Part shown: piece after piece, positions 8,451 to 16,597 of the stretch
Layout of the letters: each line of letters starts with the position of its first letter
How positions within the stretch are numbered: position 1 is the first letter of the stretch
Assembly: GCA_039182735.1 (NCBI GenBank)
Contig: JBCDCB010000001.1
Span: 54,767-118,766 of the forward strand
Direction: 5' to 3'
DNA from: JBCDCB01 sp039182735
GTDB taxonomy: Bacteria; Planctomycetota; Phycisphaerae; Phycisphaerales; UBA1924
Length of the DNA stretch: 64,000 nucleotides
Program-made: the position numbers and the translations under genes
The notes under the pieces: generated by a model
What the model saw: the letters and a program-made list of their open reading frames with translations, nothing else
Databases searched by the model: none
What the model was told of the DNA's origin: nothing

Positions 8451-8985
8451 GCCCCGGCTCGTCCGGCGCCGTATCGATCAGCTCATCGATTTTCTCGGGC
8501 GTCGCGTTCTCGTGCAGCGTCTCGTTGAAGAGCATCGCCGGCGCCGTCCCGCACGAACCGATGCACTCCAGCTCCACCAGCGTGAACTTCTCGTCGTCGG
8601 TCGTCTCACCGATCTCGATCCCCAGACGCTCCCGGCAGCGCTGCGTCAACGCCCCAGCGTCGCAGAACTCGCACGCGATCGAGCGGCACACCGCGATCAC
8701 GTGCGTGCCCTTGGGCTGCAGCCAGTACTCCTCATAGAACGACGCCGTGTCGATCACCTCGCCCGGCGAAATCTCCAGGAACTCCGCGATCTCGATCAAC
8801 GCCTGATGCGGCAGCCACCCGTGCGCGTGCTGCACCTCGTGCAGCGTCGGGAGCAGCGCGCCCTGCTTCTTCTCGTACCGCGGAAGGTACGTCTCGCTGA
8901 CGTGGCGCTTGATCTCGTCCGTCAGATACGGCTCGTCCCGGCGGTCGATCTGCGTGTTCGCCGAGTCCTTCGTGATCCAGGCCAT
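8440..8985 (-). CDS. nuoE: NADH-quinone oxidoreductase subunit E (2Fe-2S)
   Basis: 181 residues. It carries the thioredoxin-like 2Fe-2S fold of complex I subunit E, ligated by CRSIAC in the middle and CIGSC about 40 residues later. LPTLHEVQHAHGWLP and the helix EVIDTASFYEEY are family hallmarks. It passes electrons from the NuoF flavin side chain of clusters (cluster N1a). The C-terminus is rich in His and Pro. Length matches the family (about 160-180). nuoF lies downstream at 5564-6970 on the same strand. Confidence 0.94.
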   Translation of the reverse strand: MAWITKDSANTQIDRRDEPYLTDEIKRHVSETYLPRYEKKQGALLPTLHEVQHAHGWLPHQALIEIAEFLEISPGEVIDTASFYEEYWLQPKGTHVIAVCRSIACEFCDAGALTQRCRERLGIEIGETTDDEKFTLVELECIGSCGTAPAMLFNETLHENATPEKIDELIDTAPDEPGHGH

Positions 8986-9099
8986 GCGCTGAGACTCCCA
9001 ACTCCGCCCGCGGACCTCGTGCGGGCGAGCGGCATGGTAGCGGGCCAGCGCCGGCCATTGGGCCCGCGCCGGGGTCGCCGGTCATGCGAATCCGAGCGA

Positions 9100-9693
9100 G
9101 TGTCCGATGCAAGGCGTGTGCGTCGCACGCTTCGCCGATCGTTGAAGTCTCAAAGGAGCCGTCCGCTGTTCCGGGTCCCGGACGCGGGGTGGCTGTACCT
9201 CGTGGCGGGGCTGGCGCTGCTCGCGACGACGTACCTCATCCCGGCGCAGGACCGACTCCGCGAGACGCGCTACCAGCGCGATCGCGCGATCTCCCTCGAG
9301 AAGCACCACGAGCAGCGTGTGCGGAACTACGGCGAGTTCCTCGATCGCCTGGCCTCGAAGGACGAGCCGCTGGTGCGATCGCTGGCGATCGTGCAGCTCA
9401 ACCGGACCCCGCCCGGGACGCGGGCGGTGCTGGGCCCGGACCCGCACACGATGGACGCGGGGGTGCTGTCGTGGCTGGAGCCGGTGTGGGTGGAGCCGCC
9501 GCCCCCCCCGACGCCGGACTCGAAGCTCTATCGCCTTGCCTCGGCTGGGAGCACGCGCCTGTGGATCTTCGTGATCGGGGCGACGCTGGTGCTGATCGGG
9601 CTGCTCCCACGCTCGGGGTCGGGCCGTGGTTCGGCGTGCGTCGAATCGCCCGAATTCGCGGGGGAATCTGGCGTCGAGCCCATCCCGGCGTAG
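9100..9693 (+). CDS. two-pass membrane protein of unknown function
   Basis: Up to 197 residues with a GTG at 9100; a GTG at 9118 or a TTG at 9142 are also possible, and no Shine-Dalgarno decides. After a basic start there is a hydrophobic helix (WLYLVAGLALLATTYLIP), then a soluble coiled-coil-like segment (RDRAISLEKHHEQRVRNYGEF), a Pro-rich linker with six prolines, and a second membrane helix (LWIFVIGATLVLIGLL). Topology predicts the central part outside or in the periplasm. I do not recognise the family; septum-associated or coiled-coil membrane proteins look like this. Confidence 0.6.
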   Translation: MSDARRVRRTLRRSLKSQRSRPLFRVPDAGWLYLVAGLALLATTYLIPAQDRLRETRYQRDRAISLEKHHEQRVRNYGEFLDRLASKDEPLVRSLAIVQLNRTPPGTRAVLGPDPHTMDAGVLSWLEPVWVEPPPPPTPDSKLYRLASAGSTRLWIFVIGATLVLIGLLPRSGSGRGSACVESPEFAGESGVEPIPA

Positions 9694-9735
9694 ACTGCAC
9701 CCGTGGGGCCCGCACACGCCCCCGGAGGAGTCAAC

Positions 9736-10491
9736 ATGCGATTCAAAACGGGCATCGGCGCGGCGGTCGCCGCGGGTGGGTGTGTTTCAGCCGGCGCGAG
9801 CGCGGGCACCTTCTCGGCGGAGTTCGCGCCCTCGCGCGATGCCGTGCTCTACGAGAGCGCCACGGGCAGCCTCGCCAACGGCTCGGGCGACTACCTCTTC
9901 GCCGGACGCACCCTGCAGGGCAGCGGCGCGATCCGCCGCAGCACCATCGGGTTTGACGTCTCCAGCATCCCCGCCGGCTCGACGATCACCGGCGTGACGC
10001 TCCGCCTCTTCATGTCGCGCTCGCTCACCACAGCCAGCGTGGACATCGGCGTCAGCCGCGTGACCACCAACTGGCGCGAGGGCGCCGCCGACCCCGGCGG
10101 CAACGAGGGCGGGGGCACCGCGCCCCTCCCCGGCGACGTCACGTGGACCGGCACCGGGCTCGCCGACAACCCACTCTGGAACACCCCGGGCGGGGACTTC
10201 TTCCCGGCCCCCTCCGCCGTCCAGAGCGTCGGCGGGATCGACTTCTACCAGTGGTTCAACGACGGGCTCATCCAGGACGTCCAGGCATGGGTGGACGGGA
10301 CCGCCGACAACTTCGGGTGGATGCTCACCGGGATCGACGAGTCGATCCTCGGCAGCGCCAAGCGCTTCAACTCGCGCAACTCCTTCGAAGAGGGCGAACA
10401 ACCCGTCCTCATCGTCAACTACATCCCCACACCCGGCGCGGCCAGCGCGATGGCCCTCTTCGGGCTCACCGCCTTCCGGCGACGGCGCTGA
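9736..10491 (+). CDS. exported DNRLRE-type protein with C-terminal sorting-like tail
   Basis: 251 residues. The ATG at 9736 is preceded by GGAGGAGTC. After a signal peptide, the body has the beta-rich pattern of DNRLRE-domain proteins: DAVLYES near the N-terminus, an Arg-rich RRSTIGFDVSSIPAG, then TLRLFMSRSLTTASVDIGVSRVT. The C-terminus is TPGAASAMALFGLTAFRRRR, a short hydrophobic helix followed by arginines, as in PEP-CTERM and related sorting signals of planctomycetes. It is probably cell-surface or biofilm-associated. The protein has no cysteines after the signal peptide. Confidence 0.82.
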   Translation: MRFKTGIGAAVAAGGCVSAGASAGTFSAEFAPSRDAVLYESATGSLANGSGDYLFAGRTLQGSGAIRRSTIGFDVSSIPAGSTITGVTLRLFMSRSLTTASVDIGVSRVTTNWREGAADPGGNEGGGTAPLPGDVTWTGTGLADNPLWNTPGGDFFPAPSAVQSVGGIDFYQWFNDGLIQDVQAWVDGTADNFGWMLTGIDESILGSAKRFNSRNSFEEGEQPVLIVNYIPTPGAASAMALFGLTAFRRRR

Positions 10492-10552
10492 TCGACCCTC
10501 GCACGCGCGCAAGCCGTGAGACCGATCGCCCAAGAAGCGGTACGGTTCACCC

Positions 10553-12322
10553 ATGAGCGATGCGTCCAAGAAGTCCGGCGAGCAACCCGGCGGGATCAAG
10601 GAAACGATCACCTCCCTGCTCATCGCGTTCACCGTCGCGATGATGTTCCGCTCCTACGTCGTCGAGGCCTTCGTCATCCCCACCGGCTCCATGGCCCCGA
10701 CGCTCCTCGGGCAGCACATGCGCTTCCAGAGCGATCAGACCGGCGCCGAGTGGTCGGTCGATCCGTGGACGTGGGTGAGCGATCAGGCCCCCGCGCCGCT
10801 GCAGGGCGACCCGCGATTCCGGACCTCCTCGTCGAACAACCCCAGGCCAGTGGTCACCGATCCGATGTCCACGAGCGTGCCCCTCGGGGCGGGCAACGGC
10901 TCGCCGGGCACCGCGCGCTTCGGCTACCAGCTGCCGCCGGAGATCAAACCCGTGCGCATGGGCGACCGCATCCTGGTGCAGAAGTACCTCTACGACGTCG
11001 TCCCCCCCGAGCGGTACGACGTGGTGGTCTTCAAGAACCCCGAGCGCACATCCCAGAACTACATCAAGCGACTGCTCGGGCTGCCCGGCGAGGAACTCTG
11101 GATCGTGGACGGCGACGTCTTTGCGCGCTCCGCCGACGTCTCGGTGCAGGACGGCGCGCGCGCGGCCCAGCCCACGGGCGAGTGGCAGATCCAGCGCAAG
11201 CCCAAGCGCGTGCAGAAAGCCGTGTGGCAGACCGTCTTCTCCAGCGAGTCCACCCCCGTGCGCCCGGTGCGCGACGGCGTGCGCTGGTTCGTCTCTCCCT
11301 GGTTCGGCGCCAGCTGGGACATCCGCGACGACGGCGTCTACCGCCTCGACGACACCGCCGGCGCGACGCTCGCGTGGGACACCGCCCGCTGGCCCGTCAC
11401 CAACTGGACGCCCTACGACGAGACACCGCGCATCGTCGGGCAGCATGCGCAGGTCCACGGCAACGCGTTCTTCCCCGTGGGCGACCTCCGCGTCCGCGCC
11501 GGCATCAAGCCCGATGCAAGCGGCGCCCGCGCCGTCGTGCAGGTCCGCTCGCACGGGCACGACTTCCAGTGCGTCATCGAGAGCGGCACCGCCACGCTCC
11601 GCATGCGCCCGCGCATCGTCGGCGACGGGCCGGGAGACTCCTGGTCAACCATCGCCAGCGCCGAGGGCGTCAGCCTCCCCGCGGGCGAGGTCACCGATGT
11701 CGCGTTCGTGCGCGTCGATCAGTCGCTGCGCCTCTACATCGACGGCGCGCTCGTCACCTCGGGGCCCTACGACTGGTCGCCGCAGGAGCGCCTGCGCCAC
11801 GCCACGGGCCTCGAAGCCGAGCGCCTCGAAGCCGACTCGGCGGGCGTGCGCCAGCTGATCTCCGCGGCGACGTACCGCCCCGCGACGCCGAGCATCGAGT
11901 GGACCTTCAGCGGATCGCCCGTCACGCTCTACCGCGTCGGGCTCGATCGCGATCTGTACTGGCAGCCGACCCGCTACCTGAACGGCCCGCGTGCCGGCAG
12001 GCCAGCGCTCGGCTCACACCCCCGCAGCACCGTCAAGCTGCGCGAAGACGAGTTCTTCCTCTGCGGCGACAACTCCATCGCCTCCCTCGACGGACGCCTC
12101 TGGACGCGCATCGACCCCGAGGTCGCCAACCAGCTCTTCGACCTCGAACTCGACTACGAGACCGCGACAACGAGCGAGATCCAGGCCGCGATCGAGCCGC
12201 ACCTGGGCATCGTGCCCGGCGAACTCGTCCTCGGCAAAGCCTTCTTCGTCTACTTCCCCTCGCCCGAGCGCTTCGGGCGGATCCCGATCCCGAACTTCGG
12301 CGAGATGCGCTTCATCCGCTGA
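10553..12322 (+). CDS. lepB: signal peptidase I with large internal insertion
   Basis: 589 residues, roughly twice the usual bacterial length. It cleaves signal peptides of exported proteins at the membrane. Visible: an N-terminal membrane anchor (residues 16-36), box B with the nucleophile Ser46 in PTGSMAPTL, the general base Lys172 in NYIKRLLGLPGEE, and box E EDEFFLCGDNSIASLDGR near residue 505. Between Lys172 and box E lies about 300 residues of extra sequence. Its middle part (around residues 290-420, with LRLYIDGALVTSGPYDW) resembles a concanavalin-like jelly-roll. The start ATG is 62 bases after the DNRLRE gene. Confidence 0.9.
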   Translation: MSDASKKSGEQPGGIKETITSLLIAFTVAMMFRSYVVEAFVIPTGSMAPTLLGQHMRFQSDQTGAEWSVDPWTWVSDQAPAPLQGDPRFRTSSSNNPRPVVTDPMSTSVPLGAGNGSPGTARFGYQLPPEIKPVRMGDRILVQKYLYDVVPPERYDVVVFKNPERTSQNYIKRLLGLPGEELWIVDGDVFARSADVSVQDGARAAQPTGEWQIQRKPKRVQKAVWQTVFSSESTPVRPVRDGVRWFVSPWFGASWDIRDDGVYRLDDTAGATLAWDTARWPVTNWTPYDETPRIVGQHAQVHGNAFFPVGDLRVRAGIKPDASGARAVVQVRSHGHDFQCVIESGTATLRMRPRIVGDGPGDSWSTIASAEGVSLPAGEVTDVAFVRVDQSLRLYIDGALVTSGPYDWSPQERLRHATGLEAERLEADSAGVRQLISAATYRPATPSIEWTFSGSPVTLYRVGLDRDLYWQPTRYLNGPRAGRPALGSHPRSTVKLREDEFFLCGDNSIASLDGRLWTRIDPEVANQLFDLELDYETATTSEIQAAIEPHLGIVPGELVLGKAFFVYFPSPERFGRIPIPNFGEMRFIR

Positions 12323-12381
12323 CCCGGGTCGGTGCGCACACCCCGCGCTCGCGCGCCAGGCGCGCCCCCTAAACTCCGGGC

Positions 12382-13602
12382 ATGACCACCGCCGCCTCCA
12401 ACCCGCTCATCGACCGCACCGATTCGCTCATCGCGTCGCTCCGCGACGCGGGCGAGCTCAAACGCCTCGAAACGATCCTCGGGCCCATGGACGCCCGCGT
12501 CATCCTCCGCGATCAGTCCGGCGGCTCGCGCGACGTCCTCAACTTCTGCTCCAACAACTACCTCGGGCTCGCCAACCACCCCGAAGTCGTCGAAGCCGGC
12601 ATCGAGGGGCTCAAGACCTACGGCGCAGGCACCGCGAGCGTGCGCTTCATCTGCGGCACCTTCGACTGCCACGAGCGCCTCGAAGCGCGCATCGCCGAGT
12701 TCCTGGGCGTCGAGGTGTCGTACACCTTTGTCTCGTGCTGGAACGCGACCGAGGCGCTCTTCCCCACGCTCTGCGAAGCGGGCGACAGCATCGTCAGCGA
12801 CGAGCTCAACCACGCGTGCATCATCGATTCGATCCGCCTCGCGACGGTCATCAAGAAGGGCACGCAGAAGTTCATCTACAAGCACGCCGACGACGAATCC
12901 CTCGAGACCGCCCTCAAGAACGCCCGCGAGAAGACCACCGACCACAACGTGATCTTCCTCATCACCGACGGCGTCTTCTCTATGGAAGGCTCCATCGCCG
13001 ACCTGCCCAGGCTCCGCCGACTGTGCGACCAATACGGCGCGGTGCTCATGGTCGATGACTCGCACGGCACGGGCGTCATGGGCCCCACCGGGCGCGGCAC
13101 GTACGAGCACTTCAACATGGCCGGCAGCGACATCGACGGCTTCACCGGGACGCTCGGCAAGGCGCTCGGCGGGGGTGCGGGCGGCTACATCGCCGGGCCC
13201 CGCAACGTCGTCGAGACCATCGTCCAGCGCGGGCGCCCCACGCTCTTCAGCAACGCCCTGCCCGCGACCGTTGCCTGCAGCGCCGACAAGGCGATCGAGG
13301 TGCTCATGCGCGAACCCGAACGCGTCGAGAAGCTGCGCAGCAACGTCGCCTACGCGCGCACCAAGATCGGCGAAGCCGGCTTCGAGGTCATGGACTCGCC
13401 CACCGCGATCTGCCCGATCATCATCGGCGACACCAGCGAGGCCATCCGCATGAGCCACCGCCTGCTCGAGCTCGGCGTGTACGTCATCGGCTTCGGCTAC
13501 CCCGTCGTGCCCGAGGGGACGGCGCGCTTGCGCGTGCAGATCAGCGCCGCGCACAGCGAATCGGATCTCGATGAACTAGTGGGCGCGCTCAAGAAGCTGT
13601 GA
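12382..13602 (+). CDS. kbl: 2-amino-3-ketobutyrate CoA ligase-like PLP enzyme
   Basis: 406 residues, an alpha-oxoamine synthase of fold type I. It condenses an acyl-CoA with an amino acid; in the closest group (glycine C-acetyltransferase) this links glycine, acetyl-CoA and 2-amino-3-ketobutyrate in threonine degradation. Visible: NFCSNNYLGLANHP, SDELNHACIIDSI, the VDDSHGTGVMG Asp/His pair, and the PLP lysine Lys260 in TGTLGKALGG. Related 8-amino-7-oxononanoate synthases (BioF) and serine palmitoyltransferases share these motifs, but the RFICGTFDCHERLE loop favours Kbl. No threonine dehydrogenase gene is adjacent. Confidence 0.88.
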   Translation: MTTAASNPLIDRTDSLIASLRDAGELKRLETILGPMDARVILRDQSGGSRDVLNFCSNNYLGLANHPEVVEAGIEGLKTYGAGTASVRFICGTFDCHERLEARIAEFLGVEVSYTFVSCWNATEALFPTLCEAGDSIVSDELNHACIIDSIRLATVIKKGTQKFIYKHADDESLETALKNAREKTTDHNVIFLITDGVFSMEGSIADLPRLRRLCDQYGAVLMVDDSHGTGVMGPTGRGTYEHFNMAGSDIDGFTGTLGKALGGGAGGYIAGPRNVVETIVQRGRPTLFSNALPATVACSADKAIEVLMREPERVEKLRSNVAYARTKIGEAGFEVMDSPTAICPIIIGDTSEAIRMSHRLLELGVYVIGFGYPVVPEGTARLRVQISAAHSESDLDELVGALKKL

Positions 13603-13709
13603 GCCGCGCGAGGGCGATCGACTGACGACCTCTCCCGGTGTGGCACCGGCGTCCCAACGAGCCGCGCGTGTCAGCAGCGGGTCTCCTGCCTTCGCGGTCG
13701 CGGCACATC

Positions 13710-13730
13710 AGACCCCGGACCCGAGACCCC
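13710..13730 (-). repeat. G-rich repeat downstream of the kbl-like gene
   Basis: AGACCCCGGACCC followed by GAGACCCC on the plus strand. It lies in the 163-base gap between the convergent kbl-like and PilZ-type genes; no other feature is seen in that gap. Confidence 0.4.
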
Positions 13731-13765
13731 TCGGCCGTTCCGCGTCTCCGCGGCGCGGAACGGGT

Positions 13766-14152
13766 TCAGTCTTCTTCGTGCAGCGCGTGGATCGCCGCGA
13801 TGGAGGTCAGCGTGCGCTGCTGCTCATCGGTCGGTTGCACGAACGCCAGCCCCAGCAGGTGGGTGAACATGCCTTCCTGGCGCGACCACACGCACTGGGC
13901 TTCGAGCGCGAGGCGCATGCCGTCGGCGGTGATGGCGACCTGGCGGATCTGCCCCTCGTGCCAGCGCTTGCGGGAGCGGAGGCGGATGCCGCGGTGGGAG
14001 AGGTCGATGACCTCCCCGTGATCGCACTTCACGTCGCTGTTGACGGCGGATCGCGCCGACTGGCGTCTGCTCGCCGAGGGCGAGGAGGAAGCGCCGGATT
14101 GGCCGCGCGGCCCGAGCATGCTCACAGGATCGGCGCGCCCGCAGGCGAGCAT
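13766..14152 (-). CDS. PilZ-domain-like protein
   Basis: 128 residues from the ATG at 14152; an ATG at 14119 is the alternative. After a Ser/Arg-rich start, the segment GEVIDLSHRGIRLRSRKRWHEGQ has the D-x-S-x-x-G-(I/L)-x-(L/V) pattern of PilZ domains, which bind cyclic di-GMP, followed by beta strands ending in LLGLAFVQPTDEQQRTL. The expected RxxxR c-di-GMP motif near the N-terminus could be in RRQSARS. Role: probably a c-di-GMP effector, but binding is not proven by the sequence. Confidence 0.65.
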   Translation of the reverse strand: MLACGRADPVSMLGPRGQSGASSSPSASRRQSARSAVNSDVKCDHGEVIDLSHRGIRLRSRKRWHEGQIRQVAITADGMRLALEAQCVWSRQEGMFTHLLGLAFVQPTDEQQRTLTSIAAIHALHEED

Positions 14153-14279
14153 GAGGAAAGAAGTGTGGCATGTGGGGGGCGCCGCGGTTCCGAGAACCCG
14201 TGTCGTTCGGGAATAGGTTGAACTTCGGAGCGGTTCGACGCGACGACAGGGAAGACGGTCGCTCGAAGGAGATCCACCG

Positions 14280-14732
14280 ATGGGAAACAGCGTCACCAAC
14301 TTCGCGCTCGCGCTCGTGGTCGCCGGGGGCTCGTTCCTCGGCCTCAAGGCGTACAACGCGTCGGACCGCGGGGGCTCGGGCGGCGGCAACGCGCCCGCGT
14401 GGATCAGCCACGCCGAAGACCTCGGCACCGCCATCGAGCGGAGCAAGGCCGAGGGCAAGCCCGTCTTCGTGGTGACCTCCGCCTCGTGGTGCCCGCCCTG
14501 CCGCCAGTACAAGAAGGGCGCGCTCTCGGACCCGTCGGTGACGGCATTCCTGCAGGAGAACGCGATCCCCGTCTACGTGGACGTCGATCAGCACCCCGAC
14601 CACGCCCAGGCCCTCAAGGTCCGCTCCATCCCCACCACGTTCGTGCTCAACGGCGATGAGGTGGTCGAGCGTCGCGGCGGCGTGCTGGGCAGCGGGGAAA
14701 TCCGCTCCATCGTCCTCGCCGCGGGCGGCTGA
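14280..14732 (+). CDS. membrane-anchored thioredoxin-like protein
   Basis: 150 residues. The ATG at 14280 is preceded by AAGGAG at good spacing. Residues 5-22 form an uncleaved or signal-type hydrophobic helix; a Gly/Ser linker follows. The thioredoxin fold has active site Trp70-Cys71-Pro-Pro-Cys74 and the cis-proline in SIPTTFVL. The CPPC site occurs in several periplasmic reductases and cytochrome-maturation proteins. It stands alone, divergent from the PilZ-type gene. Confidence 0.82.
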   Translation: MGNSVTNFALALVVAGGSFLGLKAYNASDRGGSGGGNAPAWISHAEDLGTAIERSKAEGKPVFVVTSASWCPPCRQYKKGALSDPSVTAFLQENAIPVYVDVDQHPDHAQALKVRSIPTTFVLNGDEVVERRGGVLGSGEIRSIVLAAGG

Positions 14733-14859
14733 GGACGTCCGCAGCGGCAACCCACCGAGTTTTCATGCCCCGCGCGGACCGTGTCCGATAGGTGGACAAC
14801 CTGTCGATGTGCTGTGCCGTGCGCCGTCGCACGCCAGCCTGCGGGCACAGGTCGTGTGA

Positions 14860-15171
14860 GGGTCTGCCAAATGGCACGAGAAACCGACACGAAAAGTCCG
14901 AGACACGTACCCGAGAGGGTCCGAGAATCTCGCGGTTTCTCTACGCTGTGCGGGCACGCCTTCGAGGGCGTTGAGTCGTGCGTGTTGTCGGGAATGTCAG
15001 AACCCGACACGCGCGGTGGCGTGAGCCTGTGTGAGGACGTTCGGCTCGCTCTTCGTTTGCCACGAGAGGGATGAGGACCCGCGGGGTTGAGTCCGCGGGT
15101 TCGAACCGGTTGTGTCTGGGCGATGCCCGCGTTCAGTTTGGATTCACGAGGCCGGGCTGAACGCGGGCGAT
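14860..15171. other. gene-free stretch dense in perfect inverted repeats
   Basis: The 538-base gap from 14733 to 15270 has no credible gene. Perfect inverted repeats found by eye: GAGAAACCG (14878-14886) with CGGTTTCTC (14933-14941), enclosing CGAGA/TCTCG and the hairpin ACCC-GAGA-GGGT with a GNRA loop; TGTCGGG with CCCGACA around 14986-15009; ACCCGCGG with CCGCGGGT around 15077-15100; and a 12-base pair, GCCCGCGTTCAG with CTGAACGCGGGC, spanning about 15125-15168. These could be parts of a structured RNA, leader or terminator; the strand is unknown. Confidence 0.4.
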
Positions 15172-15270
15172 CCAGATCTTCACTCCCCAAACACGCATCG
15201 CGCGGCAGCCGATCCGCAATGCCCCACTGTGGTCGTTTGCGTCTCGGCGCTCGCGTACGCTCGTCGAGCC

Positions 15271-15969
15271 ATGCCGCGGCACCACCGCACCATCCGGGTC
15301 ATCGAACGCGGCGACGACTGGGTCGTCATCGACAAGCCGCCCGGCTTGCTCAGCGTCCCGGGCAAGGGCTTCGAGACCGACCCGCAGAAGGCCGACTGCG
15401 CGAGCGCGCGCGTCGCGGCGATGTTCCCCTTTGCCGAGGGCCCGCTCGTCGTACACCGCCTCGACATGGACACCAGCGGCCTGCTCGTCTTTGGGCTCAC
15501 ACGCCGGGCGCAGAAAGACCTCTCCATGCAGTTCCAGTCGCGAACGGTGGACAAGCGCTACGTCGCGCTCGTGCGCGGCGACGTCCCGCGTGAGTCCGGC
15601 GTCATCGACGTGCCGATCCGCGTGGATCTCGACAACCGCCCCGTGCAGATCCCCGATCGTGCGCACGGCAAGCCGAGCGAGACGCGCTACCGCGTGATCG
15701 GGCGCGAGGTGGATCGCACGCGCCTCGCGCTGACGCCGGTGACGGGGCGCTCGCACCAGCTGCGTGTGCACTGCGCGCTGCCGACGAGCGAAGGCGGGTT
15801 GGGTCATCCGATCGTGAACGACCCGCTGTACCCCGCGCCGCCCTTCGGCGAGCCGGAGGTGGACGCGCACGAACTCGGTGGGCGGCTCGCGCTGCACGCG
15901 GAGTGTCTCGCGTTCAACGAGCCCGGCACGAAGCGACGCGTGGAAGCGGTGAGCGAAGCGGAGTTCTGA
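15271..15969 (+). CDS. RluA-family RNA pseudouridine synthase
   Basis: 232 residues from the ATG at 15271. It converts uridine to pseudouridine in rRNA or tRNA. Visible: VIDKPPGLLSVPG, the catalytic Asp in VVHRLDMDTSGLLVFG (HRLDxDTSG), KRYVALVRG and the C-terminal TGRSHQLRVHCA. There is no N-terminal S4 domain, and the length matches the short RluA type rather than RluC/RluD, so the target could be 23S rRNA or tRNA position 32. The frame continues upstream without a better start. Confidence 0.9.
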   Translation: MPRHHRTIRVIERGDDWVVIDKPPGLLSVPGKGFETDPQKADCASARVAAMFPFAEGPLVVHRLDMDTSGLLVFGLTRRAQKDLSMQFQSRTVDKRYVALVRGDVPRESGVIDVPIRVDLDNRPVQIPDRAHGKPSETRYRVIGREVDRTRLALTPVTGRSHQLRVHCALPTSEGGLGHPIVNDPLYPAPPFGEPEVDAHELGGRLALHAECLAFNEPGTKRRVEAVSEAEF

Positions 15970-15975
15970 TCGTGC

Positions 15976-16515
15976 TTACTCAGAAGAGCGAGGCGGAGAT
16001 GTGCGATGCTCCAGAAGACGCATGATCGATTCGTGAGGTACATCACTATTCCCGTCGTCATCGAGGAACAGCGTGAGCTTTGGTGGCGACTCTTGATCCA
16101 CGAACTCGCCCGCGGCGACGCGGGGCAGGAAAGGCTGGAACCGATCGAGGATCTCGCTGTCGTTCAACAGTGCATCGTTCGTGACGCGCGTGCGAACGAC
16201 GAGCCGCCTATCCCTGTCGCGGTATACGCCGCGCTGGTCCTCGGCGGAATCTTCCGACAGGATCTGCTTGGCTGAGAGCGAGGTCGGGCGCCCGTCGGTG
16301 TAGCGCCTCAGCCGGACTTCTGTGCGGCCTCGCTCATCGGTCGGCTCTGATGCAGACCCACGACTGCTGTAGAAGTAGTACCAGTGCGGGTAGACGACGA
16401 CGTCCTTGCGAGGTTGCAGCGTCTCGGCGTCGAGGACTTCCACGCGGAGTGGGTAGGTCGTGCAGCCCGCGACGAGCACCAGCGCGAGCAGCGCGATTGC
16501 GAGCGGTGTCCGCAT
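15976..16515 (-). CDS. lipoprotein of unknown function
   Basis: 179 residues. A signal peptide ends in the lipobox LVAGC, with the Cys at residue 18. The mature protein starts with a beta strand (YPLRVEVLDAETLQPRKDVVVYP), similar to carboxypeptidase regulatory-like beta domains, then charged helices and an acidic end. It is convergent with the pseudouridine synthase (6-base gap). Confidence 0.65.
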   Translation of the reverse strand: MRTPLAIALLALVLVAGCTTYPLRVEVLDAETLQPRKDVVVYPHWYYFYSSRGSASEPTDERGRTEVRLRRYTDGRPTSLSAKQILSEDSAEDQRGVYRDRDRRLVVRTRVTNDALLNDSEILDRFQPFLPRVAAGEFVDQESPPKLTLFLDDDGNSDVPHESIMRLLEHRTSPPRSSE

Positions 16516-16597
16516 CGAGACACGATATCAGCATGGCCTGCTCGCTCATCAGACTTCGGGAGAACCCAACACCAAGCCGCTCCGCTACGCTCCCCGC

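Noticed and set aside
7627..9693. A 688-codon open frame on the plus strand across nuoE and neighbours
   Set aside because: Its first 490 codons are antisense to nuoE and the lipoprotein gene, with Arg/His-rich shadow composition; only the last part, from 9100, looks like a real gene.
15090..15110. tRNA-like T-arm (GGTTCGAACC)
   Set aside because: No matching acceptor, D-arm or anticodon arm could be found around it on either strand; it lies within a simple palindrome.
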